Positions 7,861 through 12,796 of a DNA stretch of 15,103 bases are shown piece by piece. This DNA comes from CAZFYZ01 sp964523735 (GTDB lineage: Bacteria > Armatimonadota > UBA5829). The position numbers were made by a program, and so were the translations under genes. Numbering within the stretch: position 1 is the first letter of the stretch; the number at the start of each line of letters is the position of its first letter. The notes beneath the pieces are model-generated. The model was not told the origin of the DNA and ran no database searches. It worked only from the letters and a program-made list of their open reading frames with translations. The DNA lies in the NCBI GenBank assembly GCA_964523735.1, contig CAZFYZ010000100.1:1-15103 (forward strand), given 5' to 3'.

Positions 7861-7884
7861 TCATCCTGAGCTCGTCGAAGGATT
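7861..7884. repeat. Dispersed-repeat-like element in the nuoH leader
   Basis: The core TCCTGAGCTCGTCGAAGGA (7864-7882) resembles a short imperfect palindrome widely dispersed between genes in many bacteria (the 'cctgag...tcgaagga' type). It lies inside the predicted nuoH leader. Its GAAGGA end is the only purine-rich stretch before nuoH that could serve as a ribosome site, at a long spacing of about 14 bases. Family membership rests on memory of the motif; only one copy is in this window. Confidence 0.5.
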
Positions 7885-7896
7885 CGGACCTTCTTG

Positions 7897-8949
7897 ATGC
7901 ACATCGATACAGCCCAACTCGTTCCGCTTGTTATTGAGATCGCGAAGATACTCGCTGCAGCAGTAGTAATCCTGATATTCATGCTGACCGCAGTGTTGTA
8001 CATCGTGTTGAAGCTGCGGTGGGTGATCGCGCGGATCCAGTCCAGGCTGGGGCCGAACCGAACGGGACCTTGGGGCATTGCGCAGACGGTTGCCGATGCG
8101 CTGAAGCTGTTTCAGAAGGAAGACATCATCCCCTGCGGTGCTGACAGGTGGCTGTTTATCATTGCCCCTGCGATTGTGTTCATCCCCGCTTACCTGGTCT
8201 ATGTCGTGATTCCGTTCGGCGAGCACCTGACCGCGCGGAGCCTGGACATCGGGCTTATCTATATCAGCGCGATCTCGTCGATCGGCGTGATTGGGATTAT
8301 CACTGCGGGCTGGGCCTCGAACAACAAATGGTCGCTCCTCGGCGCGTTCAGAGGCGCGAGCCAGTTGATTGCGTATGAGGTGCCTATCATCCTGGCGATG
8401 GCGGTGCCGGTGCTTATTTCCAACTCCCTGGACCTCAACGTGATTGTGGCGAAGCAGGCGGGAGGGTTCTGGAACTGGCACCTGTTCGGCGGATTTGGTT
8501 TGCCAGCGATAGCGTTCCTGTGCTTGCTGACGGCGGGGCTGGCCGAGATCAACGTGACTCCGTTCGATATCATGGAAGCGGAGTCGGAGCTGGTCGCGGG
8601 GTTCAATACCGAATACTCCGGGATGAAGTTCGCGCTCTTCTTCCTCGCTGAGTTTGCCGCGTCGTTTACCTTGGCGGCGATCATTGTGACGCTGTTTCTT
8701 GGAGGGTTCAACCCTCCGCTGCCAGTGCTTGGCGCGCAGCTCACGGGGGTGTGGGCCTCGCTCGTATCGCTGGGTTGGTTCCTCGCGAAGTGCTGGGTGA
8801 TCGTGATTGGTATCTTGTGGATACGCTCGACTCTGCCCCGCGTGCGAATGGACCAGTTGATGAACCTGAGCTGGAAGGCGTTGATCCCCGTTGGCCTGGC
8901 TAACCTGCTGGCGACGGGAGCTTATGTGGTGTTGGTGTTGGCGAAGTGA
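7897..8949 (+). CDS. nuoH: NADH-quinone oxidoreductase subunit H (NuoH)
   Basis: 350 residues, multi-spanning membrane protein of complex I. NuoH joins the hydrophilic arm to the membrane arm and forms much of the quinone chamber. Diagnostic motifs are GPNRTGPWG (52-60) and the loop from about 217 with TPFDIMEAESELVAGF followed by NTEYSGMKFALFFLAE, both hallmarks of the family. The length is usual. The ATG at 7897 is preferred to the adjacent TTG at 7894; neither has a well-spaced ribosome site. Its stop overlaps the nuoI start by 4 bases (GTGA). nuoA-G are not upstream, so nuoH opens this transcription unit behind a strong promoter at 7787-7815. Confidence 0.97.
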   Translation: MHIDTAQLVPLVIEIAKILAAAVVILIFMLTAVLYIVLKLRWVIARIQSRLGPNRTGPWGIAQTVADALKLFQKEDIIPCGADRWLFIIAPAIVFIPAYLVYVVIPFGEHLTARSLDIGLIYISAISSIGVIGIITAGWASNNKWSLLGAFRGASQLIAYEVPIILAMAVPVLISNSLDLNVIVAKQAGGFWNWHLFGGFGLPAIAFLCLLTAGLAEINVTPFDIMEAESELVAGFNTEYSGMKFALFFLAEFAASFTLAAIIVTLFLGGFNPPLPVLGAQLTGVWASLVSLGWFLAKCWVIVIGILWIRSTLPRVRMDQLMNLSWKALIPVGLANLLATGAYVVLVLAK

Positions 8950-9434
8950 GTATACGCAAGGACATACTAAACGTCTTCGTCAGCATCCCCAAAGGGCTGT
9001 GGGTGACGCTCAAGAACTGGTGGTATAAGCGGCCGGCAGTCACTGAGCTGTATCCCGAGGAGAAGCCTGCGCTGCCCGAGCGCTATCGGGGCTTTCCCAC
9101 GCTGCCGGTGGACCCGGCGACCGGGCGCTCGCGCTGCATAGCCTGCGGAATCTGCGCTAAGATGTGCCCGGAGGGGATCATCCACGTCGAGGCGGAGAAG
9201 GGCGGCGACCCGAAGGACCGGAAGCCGGCGGAGTTCACGATCGATATCTCGCGGTGCATGTGGTGCGGGCTGTGTATGGAAGCCTGCCCTAAGCAGTGCC
9301 TGAAGCCGGGGCGGACGTTTGAACTTGCGTGCTATGACCGCGAGGGGATGGTCTACAAGCTGGAAGATTTGATGAGGCTCGGCGGTACGCTGCCAGCGGA
9401 GCCTGAGACTAAGCCTGAAGGGGAAGGGACCTAA
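8946..9434 (+). CDS. nuoI: NADH-quinone oxidoreductase subunit I (NuoI), 2x[4Fe-4S] ferredoxin
   Basis: 162 residues, peripheral subunit of complex I that carries the last iron-sulfur clusters before N2. Two full [4Fe-4S] motifs are visible: CIACGICAKMCP (Cys64, 67, 70, 74) and CMWCGLCMEACP (Cys104, 107, 110, 114). The N-terminal amphipathic segment WVTLKNWWYKRP fits membrane-surface attachment. The GTG start overlaps the nuoH stop, which suggests coupled translation. The last six codons (PEGEGT and the stop, from 9414) lie inside a sequence that is repeated 88 bases downstream, so the 3' end of this gene belongs to a duplicated segment next to the GxxExxY cassette. Confidence 0.97.
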   Translation: MSIRKDILNVFVSIPKGLWVTLKNWWYKRPAVTELYPEEKPALPERYRGFPTLPVDPATGRSRCIACGICAKMCPEGIIHVEAEKGGDPKDRKPAEFTIDISRCMWCGLCMEACPKQCLKPGRTFELACYDREGMVYKLEDLMRLGGTLPAEPETKPEGEGT

Positions 9435-9570
9435 TCGCGAAAACGCGAAAGAGCGAAAACGCGAAAGAAGAGGTTGATGGGCCTTGTGCCTGCCCCGCTT
9501 TCCTGAAGGGGAAGGGACCTAATCGCGAAAACGCGAAAGAGCGAAAACGCGAAAAGAAGAGATTGATGGG
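9414..9570 (+). repeat. 88-base-period direct duplication of the nuoI tail plus inverted-repeat arm
   Basis: Copy 1 (9414-9481) and copy 2 (9502-9570) differ by one inserted A and one G/A change. Both contain the nuoI end (CCTGAAGGGGAAGGGACCTAA), the CGCGAAA-rich arm and TTGATGGG, the start region of the GxxExxY gene. Bases after copy 1 (9482-9503) still match the start of the GxxExxY gene at roughly half the positions and then hit a stop. Copy 1 therefore looks like a decayed left end of the same cassette. Confidence 0.8.
9521..9554 (+). repeat. Left inverted-repeat arm of the GxxExxY cassette
   Basis: 34 bases starting AATCGCGAAAACGCGAAAG. The same 34-base arm occurs once more as a direct copy at 9433-9466, and as a reverse complement with one change at 9982-10015. 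Confidence 0.9.
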
Positions 9571-9958
9571 TTTCGTGTTTGATGCGCTTTCTAACAAGGT
9601 CATTGCTGCCGCGGTCGAAGTGCATAGAGCTCTCGGCCCCGGCTTTCTTGAGGGTGTGTACGAGGCGGCTCTGAAAGTGGAACTCGCGTCGCGAGGCATC
9701 GCTTTCGAGTCGCAGAAGCAGATGGAAGTAGTGTACGCAGGCAAGGTTGTTGGCAACCACGTATTGGACCTGTTCGTCGAGGAGCAGTTGGTTGTTGAGC
9801 TGAAGGCGGTGTCAGGGTTGGAGGACGTGCACTTCGCGCAAGTAAGATCATATCTGAAGGCAACGGGGGCCACAGTGGGGCTCCTGATGAACTTCAACTG
9901 CCCGAAACTCACTGTGAAGCGTGTTGTGCTGGACTATAGAGATAGCAGCGTGTCCTGA
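9566..9958 (+). CDS. GxxExxY protein (PD-(D/E)XK nuclease-like family)
   Basis: 130 residues from ATG at 9566; an adjacent TTG at 9563 is an alternative. The defining GFLEGVY (Gly26, Glu29, Tyr32) sits in the conserved ALGPGFLEGVYEAAL helix. It is followed by a PD-(D/E)XK-type core with Asp69, Glu78 and Lys80 (DLFVEEQLVVELK) and a later Gln92 in FAQVRSYL. The end GLLMNFNCPKL is also typical. The family is widespread in environmental bacteria; its function is unknown and the nuclease fold is a family-level prediction. Length is normal and the frame is intact, so it is probably expressed with the operon. It has no place in complex I: it is inserted between nuoI and nuoJ and enclosed by inverted repeats. 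The ribosome site is weak (AGAAGAGA). Confidence 0.9.
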   Translation: MGFVFDALSNKVIAAAVEVHRALGPGFLEGVYEAALKVELASRGIAFESQKQMEVVYAGKVVGNHVLDLFVEEQLVVELKAVSGLEDVHFAQVRSYLKATGATVGLLMNFNCPKLTVKRVVLDYRDSSVS

Positions 9959-9961
9959 AGA

Positions 9962-9986
9962 CGAAAGGGACTATTGCTCCCTTTCG
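9962..9986 (+). other. Hairpin after the GxxExxY gene
   Basis: A perfect 9-base-pair stem (CGAAAGGGA / TCCCTTTCG) with a 7-base loop starts three bases after the GxxExxY stop codon and overlaps the inner end of the right inverted repeat. No T-run follows, so it is more likely part of the cassette end, or an RNA-stability structure, than a terminator. Confidence 0.5.
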
Positions 9987-10015
9987 CGCTTTCGCTCTTT
10001 CGCGTTTTCGCGATT
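9982..10015 (-). repeat. Right inverted-repeat arm of the GxxExxY cassette
   Basis: Reverse complement of 9521-9554 with a single A/G difference. It ends 8 bases before the nuoJ start, leaving only GGGTTCCT between the cassette and the coding region. Confidence 0.9.
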
Positions 10016-10023
10016 GGGTTCCT

Positions 10024-10566
10024 ATGATGAGTGTACTTGGCTTTGAAATAACTGGATATCAGATTGCTTTTGTGATCCTGGCGGGGGTGACGGTGGGATC
10101 GGCTCTGCTCGTGGTGCTGATGCCGAACATCCTGCGCGCGGCCCTGTTCCTGGGGTTGACGCTGTTCTGCATCGCGGGGCTCTATGTCCTGATGAACGCG
10201 CCTTTCCTGGCCGCTGTTCAGGTGATGATCTACGTTGGCGCGATCACAACGATGATCATCCTCGCGATATTCCTGTCGAGCCGGGTGATGAAGATAGGCT
10301 TCGGGCAGGCGATCTATAACCCCGTGTTTGCCGCGGCCGCAGCCGGTGTTATGTTCCTGTTCCTGTTCACGACGGTGGTCAACTCGATCTGGGTGAAGGA
10401 GATTGTGGCGCAAGGGCCGGCCAATACCGATGTCGGTGTTCAGTCGGTCGCCAACGCGCTGCTGCAGCCTTATGTGTTCCCGTTCGAACTGGCATCGGTC
10501 GTGCTGCTGGCGGTTCTGGTTGGGGCCGTAGTGATCGCCAAGGAGGACACGCCAAGTGATCCATAG
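10024..10566 (+). CDS. nuoJ: NADH-quinone oxidoreductase subunit J (NuoJ)
   Basis: 180 residues, membrane subunit of complex I next to NuoH, NuoA and NuoK. About five hydrophobic helices are visible. The third holds AAVQVMIYVGAITTMIILAI, equivalent to the conserved Q-V-x-x-Y-x-G-A-I segment whose helix contains the pi-bulge in solved structures. The final helix FPFELASVVLLAVLVGAVVI is also typical. Two ATG codons stand at the start (10024 and 10027). No Shine-Dalgarno sequence precedes them, because the cassette's right arm ends 8 bases upstream. The stop lies inside nuoK (11-base overlap). Confidence 0.95.
   Translation: MMSVLGFEITGYQIAFVILAGVTVGSALLVVLMPNILRAALFLGLTLFCIAGLYVLMNAPFLAAVQVMIYVGAITTMIILAIFLSSRVMKIGFGQAIYNPVFAAAAAGVMFLFLFTTVVNSIWVKEIVAQGPANTDVGVQSVANALLQPYVFPFELASVVLLAVLVGAVVIAKEDTPSDP
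10540..10546 (+). promoter_or_regulatory. Ribosome-binding site of nuoK
   Basis: AAGGAGG within the end of nuoJ, 9 bases before the GTG at 10556. It supports the GTG as the nuoK start and contrasts with nuoJ, which has none. Confidence 0.8.
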
Positions 10567-10882
10567 CGCCTACGGGATTCCGGTAAGCTGGTTCTTGACG
10601 CTTGGCGCGATGCTCTTTTGCATCGGGCTCTACGGCATGATGATCCGCCGGAGCGCGATTGGTATGCTGCTCTCGATCGAGCTGATGCTCAACGCGGCGA
10701 ACATCAACTTCATCGCGTTCGGGTCGTATCTCAACCTGCCGACGATCGCCGGCCAGATATTTGCGGTGTTCGTGATCACGCTCGCGGCGGCTGAGGCGGC
10801 GGTGGGCCTGGCGATAGTCATCAATATCTATCGCCTGGAGCAGCACGTGGACGCTGACAAGATCACGGCGATGAAACACTAG
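10556..10882 (+). CDS. nuoK: NADH-quinone oxidoreductase subunit K (NuoK)
   Basis: 108 residues with three membrane helices, part of the proton-translocating E-channel and antiporter-like chain. GMLLSIELMLNAANINF (36-52) holds the conserved Glu42, and FVITLAAAEAAVGLAIV holds Glu80; these match the two essential membrane glutamates of NuoK. The length is usual (about 100). GTG start with a strong ribosome site; it overlaps nuoJ by 11 bases, a normal arrangement for the family. Normally nuoL follows directly; here about 1.9 kb of unrelated DNA intervenes. Confidence 0.96.
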   Translation: MIHSAYGIPVSWFLTLGAMLFCIGLYGMMIRRSAIGMLLSIELMLNAANINFIAFGSYLNLPTIAGQIFAVFVITLAAAEAAVGLAIVINIYRLEQHVDADKITAMKH

Positions 10883-10890
10883 AGATTTTA

Positions 10891-10908
10891 GATTTGTGAT
10901 TTGTGATT
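10891..10908 (+). repeat. Short GATTTGTG tandem repeat
   Basis: GATTTGTG is repeated twice plus two bases, directly after nuoK and before the ribosome site of the next gene. It resembles the GGGATTT words near 155-176. It has no clear function. Confidence 0.4.
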
Positions 10909-10950
10909 GCCTTGCCTTTGGGCGCAACGTAAGGTCGGAGGGAGAAGGGT

Positions 10951-11784
10951 TTGCTAAAGGGATTCGCTTGGGCGGTTGTGGTTTCGCTCGTCTTGTGCGG
11001 GAGCGTGTGGGCTGAGCCGTGCCCTCAGCAGATAACGAGCCAGTCGTGGCACGGGCTCAGTGGCCTGTTTGTTGTGCCGACGGCGAGGATGCTTGGCAAA
11101 GGCAAGTTGGCTTTGGGCTACAGCGAGTCCAAGCATGTTGAGGTATTCTCGAGTTCGCGGTTCATGGACCGGCAGATACGCGGCGCGATGACGTACGGCG
11201 CGGCGGACTGGCTGGAGCTTTGCGCGCAGTATCAGAGCAATCAGTACGACGTGTCTCTGCAGCCCGTGCTGGACAATGAGTCGCAGGTTGTGTTCTCGGC
11301 GAAGGCGCTGCTTGTGCGCGAGACTGAGCGTCGTCCGGCGATCGCATTCGCCGTTCGGGATATCACTGATCAGGACACGGACGCCACGCCTCTGAGAGAC
11401 GTGCACAACGGCCGCAAGTTCTTCCTCTTGGCGAGCAAGCGGGTGGTGGACAACCAAACGACGGGCCGTTTCGTGGACGCGCACTTTGGCCTGGGAAGCA
11501 GCGAGAGGGCAAGCGTATCGCCGATGTTTGGCTTTGAGGTGGCGGTTGCGCCTTCGATCAGCCTGATTGGTGAGGGGATGTGGGACTCGCCTTTCGTGAA
11601 CTTCCGGGATTCGTATGTCAATGCCTTGCGCAGGGGCACCAGTGACCACGAGGGCCGGTTCATCTACGATATGGGCGTGAGGTGGTATCCGGACGTTGTC
11701 CCGGGGCTGGTGATCGATACGGGCGTTGTCGGCGACGGGTCGATGGAGTTTTCGTTCGGGGTGCAGTACGTGGTTGGGACGTAG
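10951..11784 (+). CDS. Exported, probable outer-membrane beta-barrel protein (YjbH-like)
   Basis: 277 residues. A signal peptide is clear: MLKGF, hydrophobic core AWAVVVSLVLCGS and a cleavage site after VWA (residue 21). The mature N-terminus has GLSGLFVVPTARMLGKGKLALGYS, similar to the opening of YjbH-type and related barrel proteins (a 'G-L-x-x-x-P-T-A' segment, then a beta strand). The rest alternates polar and hydrophobic residues in strand-like runs and ends in a Phe/Val-rich strand (MEFSFGVQYVV), as outer-membrane barrels often do. The family match is from motif memory and moderate only. The start is TTG at 10951 with GGAGG 9 bases upstream. The gene lies 68 bases after nuoK, in the operon direction, but has no known role in complex I. 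It may be a passenger gene inserted together with, or before, the RAYT module. Confidence 0.7.
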   Translation: MLKGFAWAVVVSLVLCGSVWAEPCPQQITSQSWHGLSGLFVVPTARMLGKGKLALGYSESKHVEVFSSSRFMDRQIRGAMTYGAADWLELCAQYQSNQYDVSLQPVLDNESQVVFSAKALLVRETERRPAIAFAVRDITDQDTDATPLRDVHNGRKFFLLASKRVVDNQTTGRFVDAHFGLGSSERASVSPMFGFEVAVAPSISLIGEGMWDSPFVNFRDSYVNALRRGTSDHEGRFIYDMGVRWYPDVVPGLVIDTGVVGDGSMEFSFGVQYVVGT

Positions 11785-11813
11785 GCGGATAGCGGATAGT
11801 CGATGAGAGATTA

Positions 11814-11877
11814 CCTATCCTGCGGGAACGGGGCATGGGACTGACCTGCCAAAGCTGAACAAGCCAGAGTTCCCGCA
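11814..11877 (-). repeat. Upstream REP-like repeat of the RAYT module
   Basis: TGCGGGAAC (11821-11829) and GTTCCCGCA (11869-11877) are perfect 9-base inverted arms 39 bases apart. Read on the minus strand, the unit has the same 57-base length and ends as the downstream units (TGCGGGAACTYTGGCTTGT at one end, GTTCCCGCAGGATAGG at the other). Its middle has diverged. Confidence 0.85.
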
Positions 11878-11903
11878 CGGAACACGTCATGGACCAGGGG
11901 TGG

Positions 11904-12470
11904 ATGAGCAACGATAGATATCGTAACGTCTACCAGGACGACTGCAGTCACTTCTGCACCGCGAGTGTGATCGATTGCATCCCAGCGCTCCTGGGAGAGC
12001 GAATCTGTCATCTCTTGCTGGGGTCGTGGCGGAAACAGCGGAAGCGCTACGCAGTCAGGATCGAAGGCTTTGTGATCATGCCGGACCACGTGCACCTGCT
12101 GGTCAGAGGCAGTGCAGAGGGAGTTCGCAAGTTCATGCAGTACTCCCTGGCCGAGACGTCGCGCGGTATCCAGGCGGCGCTGGAGTCGGTGGCAAGGTCT
12201 GGGGATGCGCTCGCTGGAAGTCATCTGAGGGTGTTCCGGTCGGCAGCGAATGGCCCCAGCCTAGGCAAGGTTTGGAAAGAGAGATTTCGGGCTCTCCCCG
12301 TTGACCGTGAGTGTGATCTGCTGGTCAAGCTTGAGTATATACACAACAACCCTGTCAGGCGGGGGTTGGCGGAGGCGCCAAGCGATTGGCCATGGTCGAG
12401 CTATGGGGCCTACCACGGCTCGATGTCCGTGCTCGCCGTTGAACTGGTTGAGCTGGTAGTCTCAGCCTAG
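11904..12470 (+). CDS. REP-associated tyrosine transposase (Y1_Tnp, IS200-like, RAYT)
   Basis: 188 residues from ATG at 11904; an in-frame ATG at 11889 would add five residues. The later start is preferred because AGGGG lies just before it and RYRNV then sits near the N-terminus, as is usual. The single-strand transposase core is complete: the HUH metal site in GFVIMPDHVHLLV (His62 and His64) and the catalytic tyrosine in KLEYIHNNPVRRGL (Tyr145), followed by the family signature SDWPWSSYGAYHG. These enzymes cut and join single-stranded DNA at REP hairpins and are usually single-copy domesticated genes rather than active insertion sequences. The frame is intact. It lies in the nuo operon direction, so it may be co-transcribed. 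Confidence 0.93.
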   Translation: MSNDRYRNVYQDDCSHFCTASVIDCIPALLGERICHLLLGSWRKQRKRYAVRIEGFVIMPDHVHLLVRGSAEGVRKFMQYSLAETSRGIQAALESVARSGDALAGSHLRVFRSAANGPSLGKVWKERFRALPVDRECDLLVKLEYIHNNPVRRGLAEAPSDWPWSSYGAYHGSMSVLAVELVELVVSA

Positions 12471-12480
12471 GACTGTGCTC

Positions 12481-12754
12481 TGCGGGAACTTTGGCTTGTG
12501 CAAAGTCGATGGGCTTGTGGTCGGAGGCGTTCCCGCAGGATAGGGGTTATGCATGGACCGGCTCCGCGCGATGGGGCTGGTGCACTGCGGGAACTTTGGC
12601 TTGTGCAAAGTCGATGGGCTTGTGGTCGGAGGCGTTCCCGCAGGATAGGGGTTATGCATGGACCGGCTCCGCGCGATGGGGCTGGTGCACTGCGGGAACT
12701 TTGGCTTGTGCAAAGTCGATGGGCTTGTGGTCGGAGGCGTTCCCGCAGGATAGG
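12481..12754 (+). repeat. Three tandem REP-like units with a 105-base period
   Basis: Units start at 12481, 12586 and 12691. Each is 57 bases, begins TGCGGGAACTTTGGCTTGT and ends GTTCCCGCA, so its ends can pair (9 base pairs). Units are separated by a 48-base spacer (starting GGATAGGGGTTATGC). No difference was seen among the copies, spacers included, which points to recent amplification. Because 105 is divisible by 3, open frames run through the array, but they have no ribosome site or protein-like character. Confidence 0.9.
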
Positions 12755-12773
12755 AAACATGGCCATTTTGGCT

Positions 12774-12789
12774 TCCGCCGGAGGGCGGA
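12774..12789 (+). promoter_or_regulatory. Hairpin covering the nuoL ribosome-binding region
   Basis: TCCGCC (12774-12779) pairs perfectly with GGCGGA (12784-12789) around the loop GGAG. The only Shine-Dalgarno-like sequence for nuoL, GGAGG (12780-12784), lies in the loop and the first stem base, 12 bases before the ATG. It may present or mask the site; which is not known. Confidence 0.4.
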
Positions 12790-12796
12790 CAGATAG

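Larger units (their letters stand above)
9521..10015 (+). mobile_element. Candidate GxxExxY cassette bounded by 34-base inverted repeats
   Basis: A 495-base unit holding one gene, with inverted ends 9521-9554 and 9982-10015 that match at 33 of 34 positions. It separates nuoI from nuoJ, which are normally adjacent and tightly packed. The ends are built of four near-octamers (CGCGAAAA, CGCGAAAG, AGCGAAAA, CGCGAAA). The flanks GGGACCT (left) and GGGTTCCT (right) are similar direct words and could be an imperfect target duplication, or merely an extension of the inverted repeat. No known transposase is encoded. The GxxExxY protein is nuclease-like, so mobility, if real, would be by an undescribed or borrowed mechanism. 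This is inference. Confidence 0.5.
11814..12754 (+). mobile_element. RAYT transposase with flanking REP-like repeats
   Basis: A module composed of one repeat upstream (11814-11877), the transposase gene and three tandem repeats downstream (12481-12754) in opposite orientation to the upstream one. This is the arrangement known for REP-associated tyrosine transposases, which lie between the palindromic repeats they are thought to act on. It is inserted in the nuoK-nuoL gap. No target duplication was identified. Confidence 0.75.

Noticed and set aside
12481..12754. Possible CRISPR array
   Set aside because: The 48-base spacers show no differences from each other and the unit is long. The neighbouring RAYT gene explains it better.
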